Shown here: positions 19,226 through 29,329 of the stretch, one piece after another | Layout of the letters: every line of letters begins with the position of its first letter | Numbering within the stretch: the first letter of the stretch is position 1 | From: JALJPB01 sp034111045 | GTDB lineage: Bacteria > Pseudomonadota > Gammaproteobacteria > Enterobacterales > Alteromonadaceae | Reading direction: 5' to 3' | Length of the DNA: 64,000 bases | Assembly (NCBI GenBank): GCA_034111045.1 | Contig: JAWUYA010000050.1 | Location: 1-64,000, forward strand | Position numbers and translations under genes: made by a program | The notes under the pieces: generated by a model | What the model was told of the DNA's origin: nothing | What the model saw: only the letters and a program-made list of their open reading frames with translations | Databases searched by the model: none

Positions 19226-20098
19226 ATGTCAGTTACTGCTGCTATGGTTAAAGAACTTCGTGGACGCACAGCTGCGGGCATGATGGATTGTAAAAAAGCA
19301 TTAGTTGAAGCTAATGGTGATATGGAATTAGCCATTGAAAATATGCGTAAATCAGGTCAAGCTAAAGCCGCTAAAAAAGCCGGTAATATCGCGGCTGAAG
19401 GTACTATTTTAATTAAAGAAGTTGATGGTTTAGCTGCTTTAGTTGAAGTCAACTGCCAAACTGATTTCGTTGCAAAAGATGTTGGTTTTCTAACTTTTGC
19501 AAATGAAGTCGCTGATGCGGCAGTTGCCTCAAAAGCAACTATTGAAGAGTTACAAGCACTATTTGAAGAAAAACGTATCACTTTAGTAACAAAAATTGGT
19601 GAAAACATCAATGTTCGCCGAGTTTCTTACATTGATGGTATTTCTTTAGCAACTTATCGTCATGGTGAAAGTATTGGTGTAGTTGTTGCTGGTGAAGGTG
19701 ACGCGGAATCATTAAAGCACATTGCTATGCATGTGGCTGCAAGTAAGCCAGAATACATCAATCCTGAAGATGTGCCAGCTGAAGTTGTTGATAAAGAAAA
19801 AGCTATTCAATTAGATATCTTAAAAATTGAAAACGACAAACTTGATGAAAACAAGAAAAAGCCGGTTGAACTACTTGAAAAAATCATTATTGGTCGTATG
19901 AAGAAGTTTACTGGTGAAGTTTCGTTAACCGGTCAAGCTTTTATCATGGAACCAAAGAAAACAGTGGGTGTTATCTTGAAAGAAAAAGGCATTAGTGTTT
20001 CTAACTTCATTCGTTTAGAAGTTGGTGAAGGTATTGAGAAAAAAGCAGAAGATTTTGCTGCTGAAGTTGAAGCAACTATTGCCGCGACTAAAGCGTAA
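19226..20098 (+). CDS. tsf: Translation elongation factor Ts
   Basis: A 290-residue nucleotide-exchange factor for EF-Tu. It has the N-terminal UBA-like helix (VKELRGRTAAGMMDCKKALV), the two-part core with VEVNCQTDFVAKD and MHVAASKPEYI, and a coiled-coil insert before GRMKKFTGEVSLTGQAFI. GAGGAATT stands before the ATG. It is the partner of rpsB in the operon; a strong terminator follows and separates it from pyrH. Confidence 0.99.
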   Translation: MSVTAAMVKELRGRTAAGMMDCKKALVEANGDMELAIENMRKSGQAKAAKKAGNIAAEGTILIKEVDGLAALVEVNCQTDFVAKDVGFLTFANEVADAAVASKATIEELQALFEEKRITLVTKIGENINVRRVSYIDGISLATYRHGESIGVVVAGEGDAESLKHIAMHVAASKPEYINPEDVPAEVVDKEKAIQLDILKIENDKLDENKKKPVELLEKIIIGRMKKFTGEVSLTGQAFIMEPKKTVGVILKEKGISVSNFIRLEVGEGIEKKAEDFAAEVEATIAATKA

Positions 20099-20180
20099 TC
20101 TTTGTCTTAATTAAAATATATTTGCCATATAGTCATCATTAATTAACTATAAGACTTTCGATAGTCTGCTAAACGTATTA

Positions 20181-20219
20181 AAATAGCCGCGGTCAAATTT
20201 GATCTCGGCTATTTTTTTT
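20181..20219 (+). terminator. Intrinsic terminator after tsf
   Basis: AAATAGCCG (20181-20189) pairs with CGGCTATTT (20206-20214); the loop itself folds as GGTCAAA/TTTGATC, and a run of eight T follows. This is one of the strongest terminators in the window. Confidence 0.92.
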
Positions 20220-20272
20220 GTCTTGAATTTATCTTCTGGGCATTTTTTCAACATGCTAGGAATTTTTATACT

Positions 20273-21013
20273 ATGAGCACTAATCTGAAACCAACTTATC
20301 GTCGTATTCTACTTAAACTTAGTGGTGAAGCACTAATGGGCGAAGAGGGTTTTGGTATAGACCCTAAAATTCTTGATCGCATGGCACAAGAAATCAAAGA
20401 GTTAATTGAAATGGGTATTCAGGTCGGTATAGTTATCGGAGGAGGTAACTTATTTCGCGGTAAAGGGTTAGCTGATGCAGGAATGAACCGTGTTGTTGGT
20501 GATCAAATGGGCATGTTAGCTACTGTGATGAACGGTTTGGCAATGCGTGACGCACTGCACCGTGCTTTTGTTAATACCCGTTTAATGTCTGCGATTGATC
20601 TAGCTGGGGTTTGTGATACTTATAACTGGGCCCAAGCTATCAGCCTATTAAAATCAGGTAGAGTCGTTATTTTTGCAGCGGGTACGGGTAACCCTTTCTT
20701 TACGACTGATTCAGCTGCTTGCTTACGAGGTATTGAAATTGAAGCAGATGCGGTGTTTAAGGCAACCAAAGTTGATGGCATATATTCTGAAGACCCTGTT
20801 AAAAATCCAGAAGCAGTGCTTTATAAGCATTTAACTTACAATGAAGTCTTAGATAAAGAATTACAGGTAATGGATCTAGCCGCTTTTACTTTAGCTCGTG
20901 ATCATAATATGCCAATTCGTGTTTTTAATATGAACAAACCAGGAGCCTTAAAATCTGTTATTATGGGTGCTGATGAAGGCACTACCATAGATCATGCTGA
21001 AAACTTGAAATAA
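20273..21013 (+). CDS. pyrH: Uridylate kinase
   Basis: A 246-residue amino-acid-kinase-fold UMP kinase that makes UDP from UMP. It opens with YRRILLKLSGEALMGEEGFGID, continues with GIVIGGGNLFRGKGL and MNRVVGDQMGMLATVMNGLA, and carries FAAGTGNPFFTTDSAACLRG, all PyrH hallmarks. It is the hexameric bacterial type controlled by GTP and UTP. It stands behind the tsf terminator, so it probably has its own promoter, and precedes frr by 79 bases. Confidence 0.98.
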   Translation: MSTNLKPTYRRILLKLSGEALMGEEGFGIDPKILDRMAQEIKELIEMGIQVGIVIGGGNLFRGKGLADAGMNRVVGDQMGMLATVMNGLAMRDALHRAFVNTRLMSAIDLAGVCDTYNWAQAISLLKSGRVVIFAAGTGNPFFTTDSAACLRGIEIEADAVFKATKVDGIYSEDPVKNPEAVLYKHLTYNEVLDKELQVMDLAAFTLARDHNMPIRVFNMNKPGALKSVIMGADEGTTIDHAENLK

Positions 21014-21092
21014 TCCCCCAATTTAATGCGATAGTTTATAAGTGAAAATAGAATAAAACCCTCGTTAATTTATTTTTTTAAGGAATACCATT

Positions 21093-21650
21093 GTGCTAAA
21101 CGAAATTATTGAAGATGCTCAAGAACGCATGGGTAAAAGTATAGAATCTTTTAAATTGAGTCTAAATAAAGTTAGAACAGGTCGTGCGCATGCTTCATTA
21201 CTTGATAATATTTCAGTTGACTATTACGGTATGGACACACCGTTAAATCAAGTGGGTAATATCTCTGTGCCGGATGCACGTAGCTTAGCCATTACTGTTT
21301 TTGATAAAGGTATGATAAGTGCTGTTGAAAAAGCGATTTTAAAATCGGATTTAGGTTTAAACCCTCAATCAAATGGCACATTAATTCGTATCCCACTTCC
21401 TCCGCTCACTGAAGAAAGACGTAAAGACTTAGTTAAAGTTGTTCGTAGTGAAGCTGAAAGTGCTAAGGTTGCTATCCGTAACATTCGCAGGGATGCTAAT
21501 TCAGATATCAAAGGATTAGAGAAAGAAAAAGAAATAAGTGAAGATGAGATGCATCAAGCTGAAGATAAAATTCAAAAGCTTACTGACACATTTATTAAAC
21601 AAGCTGATGAAATATTAGCCAAAAAAGAAGTTGATTTGATGGAGATTTAA
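21093..21650 (+). CDS. frr: Ribosome recycling factor
   Basis: A 185-residue protein of the usual length that, with EF-G, splits the post-termination ribosome. Motifs: KVRTGRAHASLLDNI, YYGMDTPLNQVGNI, RIPLPPLTEERRKDLVKVV and a long three-helix bundle of charged residues. The start is GTG at 21093 with AAGGAA eight bases upstream. A long hairpin follows and separates it from uppS. Confidence 0.98.
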   Translation: MLNEIIEDAQERMGKSIESFKLSLNKVRTGRAHASLLDNISVDYYGMDTPLNQVGNISVPDARSLAITVFDKGMISAVEKAILKSDLGLNPQSNGTLIRIPLPPLTEERRKDLVKVVRSEAESAKVAIRNIRRDANSDIKGLEKEKEISEDEMHQAEDKIQKLTDTFIKQADEILAKKEVDLMEI

Positions 21651-21667
21651 ATTTTCATTGTAAAACT

Positions 21668-21736
21668 AAGAGCGCCGTAGTTAAATGCTATGCCTTGTTT
21701 GTTTTGAGGCTAAAGGTTATTAACTACGGCGCTTTT
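21668..21736 (+). terminator. Long-stem terminator between frr and uppS
   Basis: AAGAGCGCCGTAGTTAA (21668-21684) pairs with TTAACTACGGCGCTTTT (21720-21736) over 17 bp with one G-U pair. The 35-base loop has its own small stem (GCCTT/GAGGC). TTTT closes the 3' arm. Confidence 0.8.
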
Positions 21737-21776
21737 CGTCTGTTTTATATTGAATGTTTTACACAATGGAGATGAT

Positions 21777-22544
21777 GTGAGTAACACTGAATTGGTTGAT
21801 AAGACACAAAAGTTCATACCCGAGCATGTTGCTATTATTATGGACGGTAATGGTCGTTGGGCTCAGTTACAAGGGAAAGCACGTGTGTCTGGACATAAAG
21901 CTGGTGTTTCATCAGTAAGATCAATTGTCACCAGTGCAACTGAATTAGGGATAAAAGCACTCACGTTATTTGCTTTTAGTAGTGAAAATTGGCAACGACC
22001 CAATAATGAAATTAGTGTGTTAATGGATTTATTTATGTACGTATTAACGAAAGAAGTTAAAAGGTTACATAAAAACAACATTAGATTTAAAGTCATTGGG
22101 GATATCAGTCGCTTTTCTGAAAGATTACAACAAAAAATAACAGTTTCAGAAAAATTAACTGAAAATAATAGAGGTATGGTATTGTCTATTGCCGCAAACT
22201 ACGGTGGTCGTTGGGATATTATACAAGCAGCTAAACAAGTAGCCACTAAAGTTAAAGAAAACAAGATGTCACTTGATGACATTAATGAGCAGTCATTAAA
22301 CGAACATATTTGCTTAGCGGGTATACCTGAACTTGACTTACTTATAAGAACAGGTGGTGATTGCCGCATTAGTAATTTTTTACTTTGGCAAGCGGCTTTC
22401 GCAGAGCTGTATTTTACCGATGTTTTATGGCCTGACTTTGATGCTATTGAATTTACCAAAGCTATTACAAGTTTTGAACAACGACAGCGTCGATATGGTC
22501 AAACTGGAGAACAGGTAATATCAAATCTGCCAGTAGAAATATAA
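21777..22544 (+). CDS. uppS: Undecaprenyl diphosphate synthase (cis-prenyltransferase)
   Basis: About 255 residues. It condenses eight isopentenyl units onto farnesyl diphosphate to make the C55 carrier for peptidoglycan and O-antigen. Seen: HVAIIMDGNGRWAQ with the catalytic Asp, GHKAGVSSVRSIV, LTLFAFSSENWQRP, and the RTGGDCRISNFLLWQAAFAELYF block. The start is GTG at 21777 with GGAG five bases upstream; a TTG nine codons earlier lacks a ribosome site. Its stop is 20 bases from cdsA. Confidence 0.97.
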   Translation: MSNTELVDKTQKFIPEHVAIIMDGNGRWAQLQGKARVSGHKAGVSSVRSIVTSATELGIKALTLFAFSSENWQRPNNEISVLMDLFMYVLTKEVKRLHKNNIRFKVIGDISRFSERLQQKITVSEKLTENNRGMVLSIAANYGGRWDIIQAAKQVATKVKENKMSLDDINEQSLNEHICLAGIPELDLLIRTGGDCRISNFLLWQAAFAELYFTDVLWPDFDAIEFTKAITSFEQRQRRYGQTGEQVISNLPVEI

Positions 22545-22564
22545 TAATAAAAAAAGGATCTAGC

Positions 22565-23449
22565 TTGTTAAAGCAACGAATTTTAACCGCAGTCATATTA
22601 GCCCCCGCAGTCGTTATGGCTATTTTTTATTTACCGCTTAACTATTTCGCTGGTTTTTTGCTAGCCGTTATGGCTATAGGTGCTTGGGAATGGGGCCCAC
22701 TAATGGGCTTTACTAGCAACACTCGCCGTTCAATTTTTGTTGCCTGTACGAGTCTGTTAATTGTACTTTTATGGTATTATTTAACGCTAAATTCCCTTTG
22801 GTTAAATGCTGATGGTCTTGAAGGCGTATTGCTATCACATCCTTTAGTTAATCTTATTTTGTGGCTTGCTGTTGCTTGGTGGATTCTCTCAGCAATGCTG
22901 ACGCTATTATACCCAAGGTATAGTAAATTTTGGTCAAGTCATCGCTCTATTCGCGGCGTTTTCGGTTGGTTAACTTTAATTCCTACCTGGTTGTCCTTTG
23001 TTATGCTAAGGAGTAGTGATTTTGGATTTGATCCCCATCATGGTGCTCAACTTATTATGTTTTTATTTTTAATGGTCTGGAGTGCTGATGTTGGTGCTTA
23101 TTTTGTTGGTAAAGCTATAGGTAAACGTAAGCTACTACCCAATGTAAGTCCTGGGAAGACTTTAGAAGGCTTTATTGGCGGTGTTTTATCAGCCTGTGTT
23201 TTGGTTAGTATTACTGGCTTAATTATTGGTTGGAATAGTCAACAATTTATTACAGTATTGTTAGTGACAGGGCTTATTAGTACTGTTTCTGTTTTAGGTG
23301 ATTTGAATGAAAGTATGTTTAAACGCCAAGCTGGAGTTAAAGACAGCGGTTCTATTTTACCCGGACATGGCGGTATCCTTGACCGCATTGATAGCTTAAC
23401 GGCTACAGCTCCTATTTATGCTCTTTGTTATATTTTGATTGGTTGGTAA
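22565..23449 (+). CDS. cdsA: Phosphatidate cytidylyltransferase
   Basis: A 294-residue inner-membrane enzyme that makes CDP-diacylglycerol from phosphatidate and CTP. There are about eight membrane helices, e.g. ILTAVILAPAVVMAIFYL, and the family signature near the C-terminus, MFKRQAGVKDSGSILPGHGG followed by ILDRIDSLTA, with the catalytic Asp residues. The start is TTG at 22565, with AAAGGAT just upstream. dxr begins 4 bases after its stop, so the two are tightly coupled. Confidence 0.96.
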   Translation: MLKQRILTAVILAPAVVMAIFYLPLNYFAGFLLAVMAIGAWEWGPLMGFTSNTRRSIFVACTSLLIVLLWYYLTLNSLWLNADGLEGVLLSHPLVNLILWLAVAWWILSAMLTLLYPRYSKFWSSHRSIRGVFGWLTLIPTWLSFVMLRSSDFGFDPHHGAQLIMFLFLMVWSADVGAYFVGKAIGKRKLLPNVSPGKTLEGFIGGVLSACVLVSITGLIIGWNSQQFITVLLVTGLISTVSVLGDLNESMFKRQAGVKDSGSILPGHGGILDRIDSLTATAPIYALCYILIGW

Positions 23450-23452
23450 TTA

Positions 23453-24715
23453 GTGTTAACTCCTGAAGTATATTTATCCACGGCTGACATTAAAAGCCTT
23501 TGCATATTAGGCTCTACTGGGTCTATCGGTCAGAGTACTTTAGATGTAGTTCGTTTACATCGAGATAAATATATAATACATAGCCTATCTGCTAATAATA
23601 GTGTCGACATTATGGTCGAACAATGTCTTGAGTTTTCACCTAAACAAGTTGTCATGGTATCAGAAAGTCATAGCCGGGAGTTGCAGCAACGGTTAATAGA
23701 GCATTCCCTCGATATCGAAGTACTTTATGGTAAAGATAAATTAATTGAAATAGCGCGATCCCCGTTAACTGATACTGTAATGGCAGCAATAGTTGGCTCT
23801 TGTGGGTTGTTGCCAACTTTGGCCGCTGTAAAAGCCGGGAAACGAGTACTTTTAGCCAATAAAGAAGCATTGGTCACTTCGGGAAAAATTTTTATTGATG
23901 CAGTTGAGCAATACGGTGCAGAACTTCTACCTATTGACAGTGAGCATAATGCAATTTTTCAATGCTTACCTGTTCAAGCTCAACAAAATATTAGTCAACA
24001 AAATTTAGCTGATAATGGGATTAGTAAAATTTTATTAACAGGTTCTGGTGGTCCTTTTAGAACACTTAAATTGAGTGACTTAGAGAACGTAACACCGGAT
24101 CAGGCTTGTGCACATCCAAACTGGGAAATGGGCAGGAAAATATCTGTAGACTCAGCAACCATGATGAACAAAGGCCTAGAGTTTATCGAAGCTAAATGGC
24201 TATTTAATCTCGATGTCAGTAATATTGAAGTAGTGTTGCATCCGCAAAGTACTATCCATTCTATGGTCCAATATAAAGATGGTTCTGTCATTGCTCAAAT
24301 GGGCAATCCTGATATGAGAACACCGATTGCACACGCATTAGCATTTCCTAAGCGTATAAAGTCTGGTGTTGAACCTCTTGATTTTTTTAATACTTCAGCC
24401 TTTGAGTTCCAAGAAGTAGATTTTGACCGTTACCCTAATTTAAAACTTGCAATAGATGCTTGCAAAAGTGGACAAGCTGCTTGTACTGTATTAAATGCAG
24501 CTAATGAAATTGCTGTAGATGCTTTTTTGAACAATAAAATAAAATTTACTGATATATTTAAAATAAATGAAACTTCTGTTAATAAATTTGTCTCACAAGA
24601 GGTGAAAGATATTGGTGATGTTGTCACTGTAGACCAGAAAGTACGAAATTTCGCTCGTTCATTATTAGTTTCTAAAGCATTTAAAAACGCTGAGGTGAAG
24701 AAGTTGCATGGTTGA
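23453..24715 (+). CDS. dxr: 1-deoxy-D-xylulose 5-phosphate reductoisomerase
   Basis: A 420-residue enzyme of the MEP isoprenoid route. The NADPH site is LCILGSTGSIGQSTLDV. Then come LLANKEALVTSG, DSEHNAIFQC and HPNWEMGRKISVDSATMMNK, the active-site loop and metal ligands. The start is GTG at 23453. The last 8 bases overlap the start of rseP. Its product feeds the same undecaprenyl pathway as uppS two genes upstream. Confidence 0.97.
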   Translation: MLTPEVYLSTADIKSLCILGSTGSIGQSTLDVVRLHRDKYIIHSLSANNSVDIMVEQCLEFSPKQVVMVSESHSRELQQRLIEHSLDIEVLYGKDKLIEIARSPLTDTVMAAIVGSCGLLPTLAAVKAGKRVLLANKEALVTSGKIFIDAVEQYGAELLPIDSEHNAIFQCLPVQAQQNISQQNLADNGISKILLTGSGGPFRTLKLSDLENVTPDQACAHPNWEMGRKISVDSATMMNKGLEFIEAKWLFNLDVSNIEVVLHPQSTIHSMVQYKDGSVIAQMGNPDMRTPIAHALAFPKRIKSGVEPLDFFNTSAFEFQEVDFDRYPNLKLAIDACKSGQAACTVLNAANEIAVDAFLNNKIKFTDIFKINETSVNKFVSQEVKDIGDVVTVDQKVRNFARSLLVSKAFKNAEVKKLHG

Positions 24716-26063
24716 TTTTATTTGGAATTTAGCGTCATTTATTGTTGCACTAGGTATCCTGGTTACCGTCCATGAATATGGTCATTTTTGGGTGGCTCGT
24801 CAAAATAATGTTAAGGTTATACGTTTCTCCATTGGCTTTGGTCCGGCGTTATGGCGTAAAACTGATAAACTAGGTACTGAGTATGTTATTGCACTTATTC
24901 CATTAGGTGGCTATGTTAGGATGCTTGACGAGCGAGTTGATGAAATTAACGAGATAGATAAAGCCAAGACTTTTAATGTTAAGTCGGTTTATCAGCGTAT
25001 TGCTATTATTGCTGCTGGACCTTTCGCTAATTTTGGTTTTGCTATTATTGCCTTTTATTTAATGTTTATTATCGGTGTACCTAGTTTTAAACCTGTCATT
25101 GGTTTTATTGAACCTGACTCAATAGCGAGTGAATTTCAACTACCAAGCAATGTTGAAATTGTTGAAGTGGCGGGTATGAAAACATTAACATGGCAAGATG
25201 TTAACTTAGCATTAATAGGTAAAATTGGTGATGACAATATTGAGTTTAAAACCAAAAGCTCAGATAGCCAACATATTACTACCACTAAGTTAAATACACA
25301 AAAATGGCAGTTTTCACCTGAGAAAATGTCAGCATTAAGCAGTTTAGGTATCGTGCCATATCGTCCTGATGCACTAAACGAATTAGCGCGTATCGAACCA
25401 GGTAGTCCGGCTGACCTTGCAGGATTTAAAATTGACGATAAATTATTGACCATAAACGAAGAAAACATCAATAACTCTTGGCTTTTTTTTTCAGATACAG
25501 TTAAATTGTTTCCAAATAAAGAGGTTATTGTCACAGTTGAAAGAAATGGTGATTTACAAACCCTTTTGGTTACGCCTCAAGGTATCAATGTTAATGAAAA
25601 ATTGATTGGCTATTTGGGCGTAGCACCAAAATTTAACGCTTGGCCAACAGAATATCAGATAGAATTAACGTATGGCCCTATTGCTGCGATAGGTCAAAGC
25701 ATTAGCAGAACATGGAACTTGGTGACTTTAAGTTTTGATATGATCGGCAAATTAATCACCGGTGATCTTTCAACCAAAAATTTAAGTGGACCAATCGCCA
25801 TAGCGCAAGGAGCAGGAAGTAGTGCAGGGTATGGATTTGTCTATTTTCTAGGTTTTTTAGCGCTGATTAGTATAAATTTAGGAATAATTAACCTGTTACC
25901 GCTGCCAGTTCTTGATGGCGGGCATTTACTTTATTATCTTATCGAGTTAGTGACAGGAAAGGCTGTACCTGAAAAAGTACAAGAAGTTGGTTTTAAATTT
26001 GGAGCCATGGCGTTATTGGCTTTAATGAGTATTGCATTGTTTAATGATTTTTCTCGGTTATAG
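24708..26063 (+). CDS. rseP: Site-2 intramembrane zinc protease RseP
   Basis: A 451-residue membrane protease that cuts RseA-type anti-sigma factors and clears signal peptides. The zinc motif HEYGH is at residues 22-26 in the first helix; the second metal ligand is in LPVLDGGHLLYY near residue 400. Two PDZ domains lie between; the second reads ARIEPGSPADLAGFKIDDKL. It overlaps dxr by 8 bases. Its place before bamA fits a role in envelope stress. Confidence 0.96.
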   Translation: MVDFIWNLASFIVALGILVTVHEYGHFWVARQNNVKVIRFSIGFGPALWRKTDKLGTEYVIALIPLGGYVRMLDERVDEINEIDKAKTFNVKSVYQRIAIIAAGPFANFGFAIIAFYLMFIIGVPSFKPVIGFIEPDSIASEFQLPSNVEIVEVAGMKTLTWQDVNLALIGKIGDDNIEFKTKSSDSQHITTTKLNTQKWQFSPEKMSALSSLGIVPYRPDALNELARIEPGSPADLAGFKIDDKLLTINEENINNSWLFFSDTVKLFPNKEVIVTVERNGDLQTLLVTPQGINVNEKLIGYLGVAPKFNAWPTEYQIELTYGPIAAIGQSISRTWNLVTLSFDMIGKLITGDLSTKNLSGPIAIAQGAGSSAGYGFVYFLGFLALISINLGIINLLPLPVLDGGHLLYYLIELVTGKAVPEKVQEVGFKFGAMALLALMSIALFNDFSRL

Positions 26064-26210
26064 CCAAATTATACCATGGATAAAGTCTAGAGATTGCTTG
26101 GTTGAATGTTATTGGTTTATATGAACGTAATAACAGTGCTATTAAGTTTAAAGATGAACTTAATTTATAAATAATATAAATAATATAAAGAAGTAATAAA
26201 GTTAGTATTT

Positions 26211-28682
26211 ATGATAATTAAAAAAATTGCCTCAACCATTTTATTGGGTGCTCTAATCAGTACAGCTCAAGCGACTGAAGACTTCCAAGTCGAAGATATT
26301 GAAATAAAAGGTCTTCAACGTGTCGCATTAGGTGCTGCTTTGACCCACCTTCCATTTAACGTCGGTGATACACTTAATGATTTTCGTATATCTCAATCGA
26401 TAAAATCCTTATATAAATCGGGACATTTCAATGACATTCGTGTTTACCAAGTAGATAACCGCTTAATTTTTAGGGTTCGTGAGCGTGAAACTATCAGTGA
26501 CATTACTTTTGATGGTAACAGCGATTTAAAAGATGAGCAGTTAACAGAAAGCCTAGATGGAAGTAATATTCGTGTGGGTGAAACGCTTGATAAAACCGTG
26601 ATTTCTGGTATTGAAATGGGCTTAGAAGATTTTTATCACAGTGTTGGTAAATATAATGCTAAGGTCAAAGCAGAAATTGTTCATTTACCAAGAAACCGTG
26701 TAACCCTCAACTTTACTTTTGTTGAAGGTGATGCTGCGGCAATAGAACAAATTAATATTGTGGGTAATGAACTTTTTTCTGATGAAGAAATCCTTGAACG
26801 AATAGAGTTAACTTTTGGTTCGCCATGGTGGGATTTTATGGCCCAAGACAGATATCAAAAGCAAACATTACAAGGTGATATGGAAACAATTAATAGCTAT
26901 TACCTTGATCGAGGTTATCTTCGTTTTAAAATAGATAGTACTCAAGTCTCTATGACACCAAATCGCGAAGCCGTATATATCGCATTAAATGTTACTGAAG
27001 GATTAACCTATACCGTTAATGAGGTCGATTTTATCGGTGATATGGCTGGTTTTGAAAAGACCATACGGGCTATCAACCCACTATCTTCTGGTCGTTTATA
27101 TAACGGTGCAGAGGTTACCTATACGGAAGAAGTTATAAGTAAATTTTTAGGGCGCTATGGTTATGCTTATCCTAAAGTTATCACTATTCCTGAAATTAAT
27201 GATGAAGACAATACCGTAAAACTTTCTATATCTATTGACCCCGGTAAACGTATTTACGTTAATCAAGTTAACTTTAAAGGTAATTTTGTAACAGCCGATC
27301 ATGTACTTAGACGTGAACTTCGTCAAATGGAAGGAGCTTGGTTATCTAATAGCTTAGTTGAAGGTTCAAAAGCGTGGTTGTCTCGTTTACCTTATTTAGA
27401 AGATGTTCAATTTGAAGTTAATCAATTACCTAATGAAGAAGATTTGGTTAATGTTGACTTTACGGTAAAAGAACAGCCTTCAGGTTCGTTTACCGCAGGT
27501 ATTGGCTATGGTTCTGCCACTAAATTGAGTTTAAATGCGGGTATTCAACAAAATAACTTTTTGGGCACAGGTAATCAGTTAGCTTTCAATGTTGGTACCA
27601 ATACTTATTCAAAAAATGTTAGCATGTCTTACACCGACCCTTACTTTACAGTTGATGCCACATCATTAGGTGGTCAAATATATTGGACAGACTTTGATGC
27701 AGGTCAAGCAAATTTAGAACAGTATAACAATCAGACCTATGGTATAGGTGTAAACTTTGGTTTCAGAGTCGATGAATACTTAAGGGTAAATTTTGGTATA
27801 GGTTATAAACACAACGGTATTACTCGTTTAGAAGCCTATGAACAAATACAAGCATTCTATGACATATATTCAGATCCCCAACATCCTGATTCAGCCTTAG
27901 AGTTTGAATCTATTGATTTAACCGCCTCTCTTTCTCGATCGACATTAAACCGTGGTACTTTCCCTACTGATGGGTCTCAGCAAAGTATCTCTTTTAAAAC
28001 CACTACTCCAGATTCGGACGTGCAATACTTTAAATTTAATATTAATTCCAAGTGGTATTTTCCAATCACAAGAGACCAGCGTTGGACTGTATTAGCCCGC
28101 TTTGATGCAGGTTATGGTAATGGTTATGGTACCAGTAATGGCAATGACCAAATATTGCCATTCTGGGAGAATTTCCGTGTAGGTGGCCCCGATACGTTAC
28201 GTGGTTTTGAAACAAATATTGTTGGTCCTCGTGCTATATATCGATACCCTACCGCTGTTGCTGGTAGCCCTGACAATCTTGGCAGTAGTGGTTGTTGTTT
28301 AGGCCCAGATCATGATTATGTTCAAGTATCTACTCGCTCGGTTGGTGGTAATGTGATGGCGCTTGCAGGTCTAGAACTTATCGTGCCGACACCATTTTTA
28401 GATGAAGGTTTTGCTAATAGTGTTCGTACCAGTATATTTATTGATGCCGGTAATGTTTGGGATAGTGAATTTAACCTTGACGATTACAAAGATTTAGCAG
28501 AGGATGAGTTTAATAAAATTGGTGATTACGGAACTCCGCACAGTTTCCGTAGTTCAGCTGGTCTATCGTTACAGTGGTTATCACCAATGGGACCAATGAT
28601 CTTTAGTTTTGCTAAAGCGTTAAGATCTGAAGAGGGTGATGACACCAGTTTCTTCAGTTTTAATATTGGTAAAACTTTTTAA
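26211..28682 (+). CDS. bamA: Outer-membrane protein assembly factor BamA
   Basis: An 823-residue Omp85 protein: signal peptide ending in TAQA, five POTRA domains (first DFQVEDIEIKGLQRVALGAA), then a 16-stranded barrel ending FSFNIGKTF. Extracellular loop 6 carries the LRGF form of the VRGF motif in GGPDTLRGFETN. The aromatic C-terminal Phe is the usual assembly signal. Loop 6 contains two adjacent Cys (SSGCCLGP), where E. coli has a spaced disulfide pair. The next gene is skp, its usual partner. Confidence 0.97.
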   Translation: MIIKKIASTILLGALISTAQATEDFQVEDIEIKGLQRVALGAALTHLPFNVGDTLNDFRISQSIKSLYKSGHFNDIRVYQVDNRLIFRVRERETISDITFDGNSDLKDEQLTESLDGSNIRVGETLDKTVISGIEMGLEDFYHSVGKYNAKVKAEIVHLPRNRVTLNFTFVEGDAAAIEQINIVGNELFSDEEILERIELTFGSPWWDFMAQDRYQKQTLQGDMETINSYYLDRGYLRFKIDSTQVSMTPNREAVYIALNVTEGLTYTVNEVDFIGDMAGFEKTIRAINPLSSGRLYNGAEVTYTEEVISKFLGRYGYAYPKVITIPEINDEDNTVKLSISIDPGKRIYVNQVNFKGNFVTADHVLRRELRQMEGAWLSNSLVEGSKAWLSRLPYLEDVQFEVNQLPNEEDLVNVDFTVKEQPSGSFTAGIGYGSATKLSLNAGIQQNNFLGTGNQLAFNVGTNTYSKNVSMSYTDPYFTVDATSLGGQIYWTDFDAGQANLEQYNNQTYGIGVNFGFRVDEYLRVNFGIGYKHNGITRLEAYEQIQAFYDIYSDPQHPDSALEFESIDLTASLSRSTLNRGTFPTDGSQQSISFKTTTPDSDVQYFKFNINSKWYFPITRDQRWTVLARFDAGYGNGYGTSNGNDQILPFWENFRVGGPDTLRGFETNIVGPRAIYRYPTAVAGSPDNLGSSGCCLGPDHDYVQVSTRSVGGNVMALAGLELIVPTPFLDEGFANSVRTSIFIDAGNVWDSEFNLDDYKDLAEDEFNKIGDYGTPHSFRSSAGLSLQWLSPMGPMIFSFAKALRSEEGDDTSFFSFNIGKTF

Positions 28683-28781
28683 TAAATAGATAATAACAAA
28701 GTAATGCCATTCACTTCATTATTATAGAAATATCAACTCAATAACTGAGCAATATTCAGAGATAATTACTAGGAGATTAAA

Positions 28782-29300
28782 TTGAAAAAGTTTTTTAAAT
28801 CAATTGTACTAACAACCGCAGCATCAAGTATTTTATTAGCAAGTGCCGCTATGGCAGCGGATCAAAAGATTGCTGTTGTTAACTTTCAAGAAGTTATGGG
28901 GAAAATTCCTCAAACAGCCGCTGTTATGCAATCTCTTGAAGCTGAATTCAAAGATGATAAAGCTGTTTTAACCCAACTTGAAAAAGACATTAAGTACTAC
29001 CAAGAAAAAATAAAACGTGATGGTGCTCTTATGGCTGCTAAAGAAAAAGAAGAGCTAGAAAACCAAGTTGCTACTCTTTATCAAGATTATCAAGTTAAAG
29101 GTAAAGCTTTACAACAAAAAGCAGGGCAACGCCAAGGAGAGGAGCAAAATAAAATTATTGCTCTTGTTCGTCAAGCTGTTGATAATATTGCCGCTAAAGG
29201 TAACTATGACTTCATACTTGAACAAAAGTCTGTGGTATTTGTTAAACCTGAACTTACAATCACAGATCAAGTGGTAAAACAAGTTAGTCAACTTAAATAA
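28782..29300 (+). CDS. skp: Periplasmic chaperone Skp (OmpH family)
   Basis: A 172-residue secreted chaperone that holds unfolded outer-membrane proteins on their way to BamA. The signal peptide ends in AAMAA, followed by DQKIAVVNFQEVMGKIP, then a long charged coiled coil (roughly residues 50-120), and the C-terminal part FILEQKSVVFVKPELTITDQV of the trimer body. The start is TTG with AGGAG six bases upstream. A strong terminator follows, splitting it from lpxD. Confidence 0.94.
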   Translation: MKKFFKSIVLTTAASSILLASAAMAADQKIAVVNFQEVMGKIPQTAAVMQSLEAEFKDDKAVLTQLEKDIKYYQEKIKRDGALMAAKEKEELENQVATLYQDYQVKGKALQQKAGQRQGEEQNKIIALVRQAVDNIAAKGNYDFILEQKSVVFVKPELTITDQVVKQVSQLK

Positions 29301-29329
29301 TTTGTTATTACCCTAGCGTAGAATTACCG

